NCBI GenBank assembly: GCA_965261945.1
Contig: CBDHEF010000002.1
Span: forward strand, 1,426,001 to 1,490,000
Origin: VXOI01 sp965261945
GTDB taxonomy: Bacteria > Chloroflexota > Dehalococcoidia > Lucifugimonadales > UBA3495
Direction of reading: 5' to 3'
DNA length: 64,000 nucleotides
Made by a program: the position numbers and the translations under genes. Positions 17,990-25,615 of the stretch are shown here, one piece after another. Each line of letters begins with the position of its first letter. Position 1 is the stretch's first letter. The notes under the pieces are model-generated. The model saw nothing but the letters and a program-made list of their open reading frames with translations, made no database searches and was not told the DNA's origin.

Positions 17990-18463
17990 TCAGGTACCGC
18001 GTCCCCTGATGAGCGCCTGCACTGCTACTGCGCGGCGTTCGTCCTCTTCGACACTCATAAAGTCTGTTATCGCCTCTTCGGCCCGGTAGATCCAGGACTG
18101 AGTCTCCGTCAAGGTGAACTGACGGCTGGCGTCATAGTCCGCAGTGTGCCGGGCGTTCTGCAACGCAGCGAACGTCGTTATGAATTCCTGCACGGGTGGC
18201 GAGAATCGGTGCCGGTCCTGCTCGAGGCTTCTTCTGGCCGGCGTGTGGTCAAGGCCGCGCCGAGCCCGCTGCCATGTGTATTCCAGGAGCGGGCTTGTCG
18301 GTACTCCGATCAGACAGTGGGCGTTGCTGTTTGCCAGGGCGTGGAATACGGCGTAGTACGCTGTGCTCACCGCCCTTCTGAGGGCATCCGGCAGCGGCGC
18401 GGTGTTTGGGTCCGGTGTGCTCGTGAGCAGGCGGCTGGTCGCGATCAGGTCCTCCCACCGCAT
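17990..18463 (-). CDS. HEPN-domain protein
   Basis: A 157-residue protein with a HEPN-type four-helix signature: LRRAVSTAYYAVFHALANS near the N-terminus and AALQNARHTADYD in the last third. HEPN proteins are often RNases or nucleic-acid-linked toxins; the classical RX4-6H motif is not seen in standard spacing here, so catalysis is uncertain. ATG at 18463 is the start because it overlaps the stop of the upstream gene (TGATG). The pair sits between the two copies of the duplicated par flank, next to a CRISPR locus, which suggests a toxin-antitoxin or defence role. That role is inference. Confidence 0.65.
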   Translation of the reverse strand: MRWEDLIATSRLLTSTPDPNTAPLPDALRRAVSTAYYAVFHALANSNAHCLIGVPTSPLLEYTWQRARRGLDHTPARRSLEQDRHRFSPPVQEFITTFAALQNARHTADYDASRQFTLTETQSWIYRAEEAITDFMSVEEDERRAVAVQALIRGRGT

Positions 18464-18795
18464 CACCCCTGCCCCCCGGGTGAAGATGCCTGCGCCGTCC
18501 GTGACCAACCGCTGTCCTCGGTCTTCTCCCGGTATGAGATGGTGGGGATCTTTTCGATGCCGATGGCACGCAGGTCTTTCTCGATGATCCCATACAGGGA
18601 GTTCAGCAGGCGTGGGTTCAAGTCGCTGGGCCTGCCGTCGTAGATGACCTGCACGTCCAAGTATTCCTCATCGTCGTCGCCGGTTCTGGGGGTGATCCGG
18701 ATCTCGATAAACCGGACCTTGCCTTGGAACTGGGCTTCCAGGCCGCGCTCGATGATGTTCTTTGCCTTCTCGTGGGCGTCTTGCGATGTGACCAT
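18463..18795 (-). CDS. Partner of the HEPN protein, family not recognised
   Basis: A 110-residue protein translated just before the HEPN gene and sharing its stop with the HEPN start. It begins with a charged helix (AHEKAKNIIERGLEAQFQGK), then predicted strands (VRFIEIRITPRTGDDDEEYL, DVQVIYDGRP) and a helix LNSLYGIIEKDLRAIGIE, followed by a polar tail. This alpha/beta layout is unlike the MNT nucleotidyltransferases that usually pair with HEPN. ATG at 18795 follows GGAG. It could be an antitoxin or a sensor subunit. No function is proposed. Confidence 0.6.
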   Translation of the reverse strand: MVTSQDAHEKAKNIIERGLEAQFQGKVRFIEIRITPRTGDDDEEYLDVQVIYDGRPSDLNPRLLNSLYGIIEKDLRAIGIEKIPTISYREKTEDSGWSRTAQASSPGGQG

Positions 18796-19239
18796 CTTGA
18801 TGGCTCCGCTGCTCGAATGTGCTCGATGCTACTTACTCATCGGGTGCCCGTCAATCGGGTTCCCGGATTACTGTGTTTCGGTCGAACCATCACCCAAGCC
18901 CAGGCCGGTTCGAATCTCGCTGAGAATGTCATCGTGGAACCGGCAGCGCCCAGTCTCGCGTTGAGAAGCGGCCCATCGAAACCTTGGCCTCATCCCCTGC
19001 CTGCACCATAACGACGCAAAGCATGGAGATAATGGGAGAGTTTTAACCACGTAGCTAAAACTGTGCAAAATGACTGAGGTGTGCCTCGAGGTCGGTTGCG
19101 CAGTTTTGCACAAAGTCGCTGTCTTCAGATGGGATGACCGGTTGCCGGTGGATGCGATATACCCCCGCGATCATTCGTAGGGTCATAGCCGACCCCATGG
19201 ATGGTGCGATGGATGCACAAGGTGAGCCGGTCTCAAAAG
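18796..19239. other. Intergenic stretch upstream of the HEPN pair
   Basis: No supported gene. The promoter of the HEPN pair should lie near 18800-18850, but I see no clear consensus. The right end joins the second copy of the duplicated par flank. Confidence 0.4.
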
Positions 19240-19377
19240 TCCCTTTCCGGCAGGGTTGGACGGGCGGACGGCCCGGAGTTGCAGGGCGGTGTAGAGCACA
19301 GTGCGCAGTGGGTCCACGATTTCGTCCGTAGCTTTCCCAGCGAAGCAACAGGGACGGCAAGACTAATTGTCGTCAAT

Positions 19378-19525
19378 TTACTCTTCTTCTACAGCTTGCC
19401 GATTTTTCTCGATCACCTTCGCAATTGTCTCGTTTACAAGTTCTCCATTATTGGATGCGCTTGGTGGATGCGCTTGGAACATTCGCTCCCCCGCTTGGTA
19501 CCGCAGCCGCACTGTCCGTCATCAT
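19378..19525 (-). pseudogene. Small ORF downstream of parB, broken by a 13-bp duplication
   Basis: ATG ATG at 19525/19522 opens MMTDSAAAVPSGGANVPS; after removing one copy of a 13-bp tandem duplication (19453-19478) the frame goes on NNGELVNETIAKVIEKNRQ and ends AVEEE-stop, 44 residues in all. Copy 1 of the duplicated segment keeps the same frame (DNGELVNEKIAKVVEKNRQ, TTEEE) with conservative changes and the same stop, but its start is unclear. A short acidic helical protein conserved between duplicates is likely a real gene of the partition locus; its function is unknown. Confidence 0.5.
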
Positions 19526-19701
19526 AGTCAGTATGTTCAAACGCCCCTACATCGGAACGTTCAAACGTTTGTAAGTAACAACGTTAGAACGTTTCTTACC
19601 GTGCATCCTGTAGATGATCCAGTCCCTGATTCATACCATCCAATTTTCCCGGGACCTCGAACTAGCATTATCTCAGGTCGTAGGATACGTCTGGGCACCA
19701 A

Positions 19702-19739
19702 GACGTATTAACGTCTATATGCTGGGACGTTAATACGTC
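19702..19739. promoter_or_regulatory. Paired palindromes GACGTATTAACGTC / GACGTTAATACGTC
   Basis: Counterpart of the paired arms at 17706-17743, just beyond the 3' end of the parB-like gene. Both arms carry a matching base change relative to copy 1. It could be a terminator-like hairpin (no T run) or a centromere-like binding site. Confidence 0.55.
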
Positions 19740-19760
19740 CCTACGTTTTGACGCTCGAGT

Positions 19761-20135
19761 CTAGGAATCCGTCAGTCCCTCAACCTGGAGCCCCTGAGCT
19801 TGAAGGTAATCTATAACCGCCGCATCAATGATGTCGGACATGTGCATGTTCAATTCCAAGCGAGCTAAATCCAAAGCGTACCGCACCTGCGGTGAGAAAT
19901 AGCAGGTCGTTCGGACCTTATTATCTCCCTGCACCTCCGGTCGAACCCGGCGGGGCTGCCGCTGTCGGCTTAGCACCATACCGTGGGCTTCTGCCAACCG
20001 ACGGGCCTCTGCCAGTGTGTCATCCGCGCTACTCACGTTGGACATACGCGAGTCAGCCTCGACTCTCTCTTCCAGCTTGGGCGTGGTACGCCGGTTCTCC
20101 CTGGACTGTAGCGGACGCTTGGCAGAGTTGGCCAT
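19761..20135 (-). CDS. ParB-like ribbon-helix-helix partition partner
   Basis: A 124-residue protein with a basic, disordered N-terminus and a C-terminal ribbon-helix-helix pattern: RTTCYFSPQVRYALDLARLE, then HMSDIIDAAVIDYL. Small RHH proteins of this kind (ParG, CopG-like) bind centromere-like repeats and stimulate ParA. Its start overlaps the end of parA (TAATG), so the two are one operon, and AACGTT-type repeats lie on both sides. Complete. Confidence 0.7.
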   Translation of the reverse strand: MANSAKRPLQSRENRRTTPKLEERVEADSRMSNVSSADDTLAEARRLAEAHGMVLSRQRQPRRVRPEVQGDNKVRTTCYFSPQVRYALDLARLELNMHMSDIIDAAVIDYLQAQGLQVEGLTDS

Positions 20136-20792
20136 TATTCGTTACCTTCCTTTCTCACATCAAGATTCATTCGCCCGGCCACCCACACCCAAAGGGAATC
20201 GATCTCCTTGGCCGCAATGGATTTAGGGAAAGCCTCATTGACCCCCAACCCCAGACGTGTCGCGTCCAAGTGGGCCACCCGGTGCTGTATTGCCACTGGG
20301 CAGACGTCATCGGAAAACTTGGCGAGTTCCTGTAGCATTTCCTCATTGCGCGCCCGTCCCGCGGATTATGTTGTTCGGAACAAAGACCACCGGCAGATCT
20401 ATCCGTTCCACCATGCTGGTGAAATTGGCCGCAACCATGATTTCGACAGCGCTGTCCCCCACTGGCGACAGAATCAGGTCCATCTCCATCAACAGCCTAC
20501 CGAGAGCCATACTGTCCGAACCAGGAAGATCACAGACAAACAGGTCATATTCTCCTCCGGATTTCATCGAGGCAAGACTCTTGGCACCGGCCACGTTGAC
20601 CCTGCTGGCAAACACCGGCCAAGCAGACTCCTGGTCAGCGCGCAGGTCTAGCAAGCCTATGGCGCCCTCTTGAGGGTCAAAGTCAATTACCGCCACCCTC
20701 AGACCTGAAGCATGGGCCCGCTCAGCAAGGTTTACTGCCAGCGTGGTCTTGCCTGTGCCACCTTTCATTGAGCAGAGCGCGATGGTTGACAA
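20135..20792 (-). pseudogene. parA: ParA family ATPase, one frameshift
   Basis: A ParA/MinD-type ATPase for plasmid or chromosome partition. The deviant Walker A is KGGTGKTT (CSMKGGTGKTTLAVNLAERA, near 20765-20700). The A' region is VIDFDPQEGAIGLLD and a later motif is DLPGSDSMALGRLL. The first frame ends at 20343 after VFVPNNIIRGTG; the rest (MLQELAKFSDDVCPVAIQHR to the end) is in another frame from about 20350. A TTG at 20792 behind GGAGGA is the likely start. With one base corrected the protein would be about 218 residues, normal for the family. It may be a sequencing error or real decay. Confidence 0.72.
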
Positions 20793-21242
20793 GTCTCCTC
20801 CAGATAACAGGATGCAGAAACCTACCAACGTCCGAACGTTTGCACGTCTGGACACACTAACATAGGGACATCCGGTCACATAAGCTATACGAGGGGCAGG
20901 TTTGGAGATAAATCGCTCGCACCGAGATCCGTCCTTGGTGTGGCAAGCTCGGGCCAGCATGAACATCGTCCTGTAGAATTTGCGTATGCTGATCCTCTGG
21001 CTTGACACTGGATGAGACCAGAATGAGCTGGCGCAAGTGCCGGACCACGACCAGAGAATTGGTTGAGATGGAGAAGTACCTTGAGTCTTGGAGTTACTGC
21101 TGACTACTACCAGGTGGACAAACCGCTCTTGCCGAGCAGTTGAGGTTTTAAAACATCCATTAATGCTTAGAGGAACACATCTTCACCGACGGGCTGACCG
21201 ACAGCTTAATGTCCCGCCCCACGTGCACCGAGTTGATTCCCC
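20793..21242. other. Region upstream of parA with AACGT-type motifs
   Basis: No gene is supported. AACGTCCGAACGTTTGCACG at 20827-20846 repeats the half-sites seen downstream of parB, so it may be the operator or part of the centromere. The rest, up to the IS701 copy, shows nothing recognisable. Confidence 0.45.
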
Positions 21243-21246
21243 CTAG

Positions 21247-22609
21247 TATTACAACGACAGTTCAAGGAGGGGTGTCCGAGGATGCCCGGAGGGCAGCTCG
21301 GCGTTTCGCGTGAGAGCGGCTGGCCCGCTCGTTGCGCAACTGCTCCGCCTCCAGCAATCGCAACAGTTCCTCCGGCCCGAACTGCTCCCGGGGTAGCATC
21401 TCACGCACCACCCGGTACACCTGCGGACGGGTGATCCGCGGCATCTTTTTCCCCCCAAGCCTGTTGCAGGCTCAACAGGAACGCCCCCGCCAGCAGGCAC
21501 AGGGCGATATGATGATGCCACCCCGCCCAGGTGCGGGTCTCGTACTCGTCCAGCCCCACGTCGCTCTTCTCCGTCTCGAATTCGGTCTCAATGCGCCACC
21601 TGGAACCGCCCACATAAGCCAAGGTCTCCAGGGGAGTGTCCTCCGGGGCGTTGGACAGGTAGTAGCGGGGTTCGCTGCCGTCCAGGTTCCGGCGCCAGAT
21701 TGCCCAGTGGATTTCGCCGGGCCTCCGCTTCGCGGCCGGACGCACCCTTTGAGCGCTGAACTGGTAGCTGCGGGGGCCCTGGCTCCCCTGGGCCACCGTT
21801 ATCTCCCGCCAAGCCTCATCCGGCAACTCATCACTGCGTTGCTCCATGGTCCGGCGCTGCCCAGCCCGCAGCCTGGGTTTGCGGGGGCGCCCGTTCCCCT
21901 GATATTCCGGACTGGTCCAAGCCGGCTCCAAGGGCCAGACCGTGGCGCCGCCCGGAACATCCAGGACGTAGCGCATCCCCAGAGCCGCCAAACCGTCCCG
22001 GAAGGACGGCGACATGCCGAAGGCATCATCCGCAGCGACCCATCCGGCCTTCAGGTGGCCCAACTCCAAGGCCTGCTTCAGCATCTCCAGGGCCAGTTCC
22101 GTCTTCGACCGGTGGTCTCCTCTCTCCTCCGGCACCCCCGCCGCCCGGCGCCGGGCAGTTGGCCACCTTGCCCAGCCTCCCACAGTACTGCCGGGCCACT
22201 CCCGCGGACTTCCGGCCCTGCTTGGGGAAGTCGCTGCCGTCCAACACCCACACGGCCTCGGGGCGCCCCAGCCTGGGACCCAGATACTCCTGAAGACGTC
22301 CCATCACCGCGCCGTCATCCCAGGGGGCGGCGGTGAGGAAGCGCTGCATGGCCCGGGCCGGGACCCCCACCGACTCGGAGAGATTCTCGGCGTTGCGCCG
22401 GTCCTGGGACTGCACCAGGAGGGCCCGGAGATAGTTCCGGCTGTGGTCCCGCGACTCGCTGCGCCCGAACAGCGGAGCGAAGAAGGAATGGAACTCCCCA
22501 AAGGCCTCGTACACCTGCTCGAAAGCCGCTGCATCCACTTCCCTGCCTCACCTGCCCAAGCTTTCCTCAACTGGCCGGTCACCTTACCACACCAACTGTC
22601 GTTGTAATA
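21247..22609 (-). mobile_element. IS701-like element, copy B (95-bp deletion)
   Basis: Same 16-bp inverted ends as copy A, flanked by CTAG at 21243-21246 and 22610-22613. It differs from copy A by an internal deletion of about 95 bp around 22155, after GKVANCPA in the protein. Confidence 0.88.
21262..22538 (-). pseudogene. IS701 family transposase, deleted (copy B)
   Basis: Starts MDAAAFEQVYEAFGEFHSFF in one uninterrupted frame, unlike copy A. At GKVANCPA the 95-bp deletion shifts the frame; the remainder (ARRRAAGVPEERGDH to QQAWGEKDAADHP) is readable in another frame. The G6A5 run near 21446 precedes the conserved 60-residue tail ORF (MPRITRPQVYRVV), which again is in a different frame. Not functional. 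Confidence 0.82.
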
Positions 22610-22612
22610 CTA

Positions 22613-22726
22613 GTACTCAGTCATGCCAGAAATGGCAGGATAAATATCACGGGTGACAGGCAGTCCAACATTCGGCTCACAAAAACTTGCTTCTCAGCAA
22701 CTGTCATTTCTGGCGTGACTGAGTAC
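22613..22726. repeat. MITE with 22-bp inverted ends, TA target
   Basis: Begins GTACTCAGTCATGCCAGAAA and ends with its near-perfect inverse, with TA on each side (22611-22612 and 22727-22728). About 114 bp and no coding capacity. The left TA is the middle of the CTAG duplicated by IS701 copy B. Confidence 0.75.
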
Positions 22727-22728
22727 TA

Positions 22729-22874
22729 AACTAAAGCCAAGGTGGGATGTACATTCGAGGCGCGCTGAAGATTGGCTTGGTTGCGCCAGTGAAGCCCTTT
22801 CATCCGTACTCGGTGGATGATCTGGCGCCGCTGCTTGACCTCCACTATCTGCGCATCCCACCTTGGCTTTGGTT
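22729..22874. repeat. MITE related to the IS630 element at 46261
   Basis: Inverted ends AACTAAAGCCAAGGTGGGAT and AACCAAAGCCAAGGTGGGAT, nearly identical to the ends of the IS630-type element at 46261-47481. TA flanks at 22727-22728 and 22875-22876, followed by G, so that removing both MITEs restores CTAG. Non-coding, about 146 bp. Confidence 0.75.
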
Positions 22875-23003
22875 TAGGATGCAGATTGGGTGAGGAACAA
22901 GAGCAGTTCACTCAAGGACAACGACTGTCCATCGCAGGCCAACTGGAGGATATGAACCCGTGCTATTGGCCTGGTGTGTGGGAAATCGTAAAGTGGGAAA
23001 TGG

Positions 23004-23276
23004 ATGGGAATGAAACGGAGACTGAAATACGATCCTCTCTATGGTTATCTGGCCCGGCAGGAACCCGGCATTAATTGCTTGCGCCTTACGCTCGAGCAAA
23101 TCGAGGGAATCCTCAAGGAACCTTTGCCGCCTTCGGCCTATGAACATTCAACTTGGTGGGGCAACAGGCCCCATGCCAATTATGTCCCTCCCCATGCGGA
23201 TGCTTGGCATAAAGCGGGCTGGCGGGTGGGGAATGTGAAATTGGCAAGCCGCGAGGTCGAGTTCGAACATGAGTGA
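23004..23276 (+). CDS. DUF7662-type small protein
   Basis: A 90-residue protein beginning MGMKRRLKYDPLYGYLARQE. The pattern KYDPLYxYLA, then LTLEQIEGILKEPLPPSA, WWGNRP and AWHKAGWRV matches the small uncharacterised family DUF7662, often found near restriction or mobile-element genes. Function unknown. It stands alone among mobile-element remnants; the gene that follows is convergent. Confidence 0.6.
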   Translation: MGMKRRLKYDPLYGYLARQEPGINCLRLTLEQIEGILKEPLPPSAYEHSTWWGNRPHANYVPPHADAWHKAGWRVGNVKLASREVEFEHE

Positions 23277-23311
23277 TAGGTGAAATCCGATATAATTGGG
23301 AACCGGATCAC

Positions 23312-23533
23312 TCATTCCCAGTCCCACTCCGCCGGTGTCCTGAGTTCGCCCACACCCTCCAGGCCCACGGTGATGAGGCTCGTCAATCTAATGGCGGCTA
23401 TTTCCTCGGCGCAGGCGGTCAGACTGGGCAACAGCGACTCACACTCGGACAGAAGGGCGTCTCCGTAGACCAGCCGCCAGTGCCATGAATTCCCCACCTT
23501 GCTGACAATGACCTTCAGAGGCTTCTGACTCAC
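23312..23533 (-). CDS. Small hypothetical protein, YegP/DUF1508-like pattern
   Basis: A 73-residue ORF with a GTG start at 23533 behind AAGAGAGTCAG. The stretch KVGNSWHWRLVYGDALLSEC followed by ACAEEIAAIR recalls the YegP (DUF1508) repeat, in which W-x-WRL and an alanine/cysteine-rich helix recur. A start at 23611 is possible but has no ribosome site. Convergent with the DUF7662 gene. Low certainty on family and start. Confidence 0.4.
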   Translation of the reverse strand: MSQKPLKVIVSKVGNSWHWRLVYGDALLSECESLLPSLTACAEEIAAIRLTSLITVGLEGVGELRTPAEWDWE

Positions 23534-24045
23534 CTGACTCTCTTCATGTGCGCGGTGCTGTTTGCGTATGCCATCATACTCCCCTACACAACCCCGTTCG
23601 GGATTGTCCAAAGGCGTTGTCCTAACGGGTCGTTCTGGCGGTTTCCGTGCTTGGTATGTTTTCCTGTCAAACAGCGGCCCCGCTGGGCACCCCCCGCTGT
23701 CTCGTTGTCAGACCGTGTTTCCTGCCAAGACCTGGCCGTCATACACATGGACACCATCAGGTGGTGGTCCAGCGAGGGGTCTCCGATCATCGTGGATTAC
23801 TACGGCCTTGAACTGGTGAACCATCAACCAGGACTTGTCTTCCGCCAAGGAATTGCCATCTTCGATAGCGGACGGCACCGGGGGGAGTATCTGAGTGGCC
23901 GGCAGATAGACTGTACCGACCACCCCGATTACGCGACGAGGATGTGGCGAGAGCGAATTCTTGTCAGCACTGCGAAGATTGGCGAAGTCTGCATATCCGT
24001 ATCCAGCCAGCCGATGCCCTTGTCCTGAGCAACACTGCTCACTAT
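23534..24045. other. Intergenic stretch, no supported gene
   Basis: Open frames exist on both strands, but none has a recognisable family, a good start or a ribosome site. It ends at the left inverted repeat of the next element. Confidence 0.4.
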
Positions 24046-24082
24046 GGTTCCGTTTGATTTTGCATGATGCCCCTGGCAAGGG

Positions 24083-24128
24083 AGCCAAAAGGATGGCCCG
24101 GCGAATTCGCCGGGCCATCCTTTTGGCT
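24083..24128. terminator. 46-bp perfect palindrome, likely two-way terminator
   Basis: Every base from 24083 to 24128 pairs with its mirror position: the arms hold AAAAGGATGGCCCGGCG and its inverse around a central GAATTC. An A run at the left and a T run at the right make it work as a terminator on both strands. It directly follows the small ORF at 24127-24279. Confidence 0.7.
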
Positions 24129-24279
24129 AGATCGGGACGCCCAACTTTCTCGCCGCCGCCTTCGCCTGGCTTGCTCGCCCACGACCGGGCAGGTTGCCGG
24201 TTGACTTGTAGGCGCGTCTTGCCTGCCGTATGCGGTCAGGTAGATTTTTCGGTCGATATGATCGTCTCTTGCTCGCCAT
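24127..24279 (-). CDS. Small basic protein, possible passenger gene
   Basis: A 50-residue ORF starting MASKRRSYRPKNLPDRIRQA and ending AAARKLGVPI. It is rich in Arg and Lys, so it may bind nucleic acid. It lies within the inverted ends of the decayed element and is closed at its stop codon by the perfect palindromic terminator, which argues that it is or was transcribed. No family recognised. Confidence 0.45.
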   Translation of the reverse strand: MASKRRSYRPKNLPDRIRQARRAYKSTGNLPGRGRASQAKAAARKLGVPI

Positions 24280-24326
24280 GGTCAAGACTCACGTGTGAAC
24301 TCGCCGGAGCAGCGAACTGCGACCTC

Positions 24327-24425
24327 GGTTCCGTTTGCTTGTAGGGTATAAGGCGCCTTACGATGAAATACTGAAGCTGAAATGGGAGTCCTCAAACAGC
24401 CATACCCTACAAGCAAACGGAACCC
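24327..24425. repeat. MITE, 23-bp perfect inverted ends, 8-bp target duplication
   Basis: GGTTCCGTTTGCTTGTAGGG at the left (23 bp in all to 24349) has its exact inverse at 24402-24424. It is flanked by GCGACCTC at 24319-24326 and 24426-24433. The end sequence shares GGTTCCGTTTG with the larger element around it, so the same transposase may have moved both. Confidence 0.75.
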
Positions 24426-24734
24426 GCGACCTCAGCTTGACCATCGCGGGAGCCGCGTGACGAAATGTCGGCGGTCTCGTGTGCCGCGGGGTCTCCGCTC
24501 CGGCGGCGATTCCCAAAAGCAACGGCCCGGAAGGAACAGCAATTCCCGCCGGGCCGTCGACATTCGGCTCTATAATGGATTAACCTTTCGTTGTAAGGCG
24601 TCTGGTTAATCCATCCGGCGGTAGGCTCCCGAATTTAGGGGGGGGTCGAACTGCTTCTACTAGGTGGCGATACTCGACATAACCACGAGTGTCAACCACC
24701 GCGATTCACGCCACAAAACTCCCTTGGCGAACCC

Positions 24735-24775
24735 AAAGGCGGCCCGGCTAGAATGGTTCTAGCCGGGCCGCCTTT
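24735..24775. terminator. Strong hairpin, 19-bp stem
   Basis: AAAGGCGGCCCGGCTAGAA, a TGG loop, then the inverse arm and T run. It is a two-way terminator type, with no clear gene before it. Confidence 0.65.
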
Positions 24776-24858
24776 TTGATACTGCCGACTTGCCCACCGG
24801 GTCCTATCCGGGTACTGACAAGAGTTTTGCAATTTTCTCCCCCCCAGTCGCCAAGGAG

Positions 24859-24894
24859 GCTGTGCGGGATGGCAAAAAGACCATCCCGCACAGC
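24859..24894. terminator. Hairpin, 14-bp stem
   Basis: GCTGTGCGGGATGG, an 8-base A-rich loop, then the exact inverse. No T run. It could be a structured RNA or a terminator remnant. Confidence 0.45.
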
Positions 24895-24937
24895 GAGCGG
24901 CGGGTGCAAACCAAGCTGGCAGGAAGTGTATGAACGA

Positions 24938-25244
24938 CTATGCCCCGGCAATAATCCACTGGCAGGAACCCACTCGCAGGATTGTAGACTTGGAAGAATC
25001 GGGGCGGTTAAACATACGCTCCATGGCCGGTAAGCTGCTTGTAGGACATTCCCCGGTAGTACATCTCAACGGCCGCGCCCACCTGTTCGGCGGGAGCGTG
25101 GTGACCGTTGGTCGCGCCCGTGTCGCGGAACTGCTTTCGAGAGCCCTTGCAGAGATATATCTGCTTGCCGCTTCGAGTGCCGTTCTTGACCACGCCATCA
25201 GACTGGCAATAGAGGCAGTGAACCGAAGCGGTGTAGGTGACCAT
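24938..25244 (-). pseudogene. Zinc-ribbon transposase fragment (IS1/InsA-like)
   Basis: Starts MVTYTASVHCLYCQSDGVVK and goes on NGTRSGKQIYLCKGSRKQFR, a zinc-ribbon that in related transposases reads C-x2-C...C-x2-C; here the last Cys is replaced (CKGS). PAEQVGAAVEMYYRGMSYKQ follows, the helix-turn-helix of this group. The frame is then broken; AMERMFNRPDSSKSTI continues in another frame to about 24950. The catalytic domain is missing. It probably belonged to the element at 24047-25337. Confidence 0.55.
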
Positions 25245-25258
25245 CGCTCAAACCTGGA

Positions 25259-25290
25259 ACGGCGGATGTCGGCCTGCCGACATCCGCCGT
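25259..25290. terminator. Hairpin, 15-bp perfect stem
   Basis: ACGGCGGATGTCGGC, a 2-base loop, then its inverse followed by TT. Near the right end of the decayed element. Confidence 0.5.
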
Positions 25291-25389
25291 TTCCTTCCAG
25301 TCATCCATGCGGGCCATCATGCAAAAGCAAACGGAACTGGCGCGGGAGATGGCGGTGGCCCGCTATATGTGCCACCGCGCCCCAGGTAA

Positions 25390-25417
25390 ATGCGCATCCC
25401 ACCTTGGCTGTTTTTAG
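25390..25417. repeat. Solitary IS630-type end
   Basis: TGCGCATCCCACCTTGGCTG then TTTTTAG matches the right end of the MITE at 22729-22874 and of the IS630-type element at 46261. No partner end is close by, so it is a relic. Confidence 0.55.
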
Positions 25418-25615
25418 GTCGTGAAGTAATCCCGCTTGCATCTGCGTCCCCAGCGTATCGGTTTCCGTCACGTTGGGCTATAATGCAGGGACACGCTTGA
25501 TTGGCGCGCCAAGGTTTGACACAAGAACGGACTGGCCCCTCTTCTGCTTCTCTTCTTGTTCGCCCCCCGCTGATTCACCTGTGTGACCACTCTAAATAAG
25601 GGAGTCCGTTCTCGT

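Larger units (their letters stand above)
19240..19833. repeat. Duplicated par-flank segment, copy 2
   Basis: Diverged duplicate of 17273-17837, attached to the intact parB-like gene. It contains the small ORF at 19378-19525, AACGTT motifs (CGTTCAAACGTTTG and ACGTTAGAACGTTTC around 19555-19590) and the paired palindromes at 19702-19739. A 13-bp tandem duplication at 19453-19478 is absent from copy 1. Confidence 0.8.
24047..25337. mobile_element. Decayed element of 1.29 kb with ~25-bp inverted ends
   Basis: GTTCCGTTTGATTTTGCATG (24047) recurs inverted at the right as GTTCCGTTTGCTTTTGCATG (ending 25337), one mismatch. Inside are a broken zinc-ribbon transposase near the right end, a small basic ORF near the left end, a nested MITE and four strong hairpins. 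No clear target duplication remains. Confidence 0.6.

Noticed and set aside
17849..18643. A 264-codon plus-strand frame opposite the HEPN pair
   Set aside because: The minus-strand genes have ribosome sites, an overlapping start and stop, and a domain; the plus frame has none.
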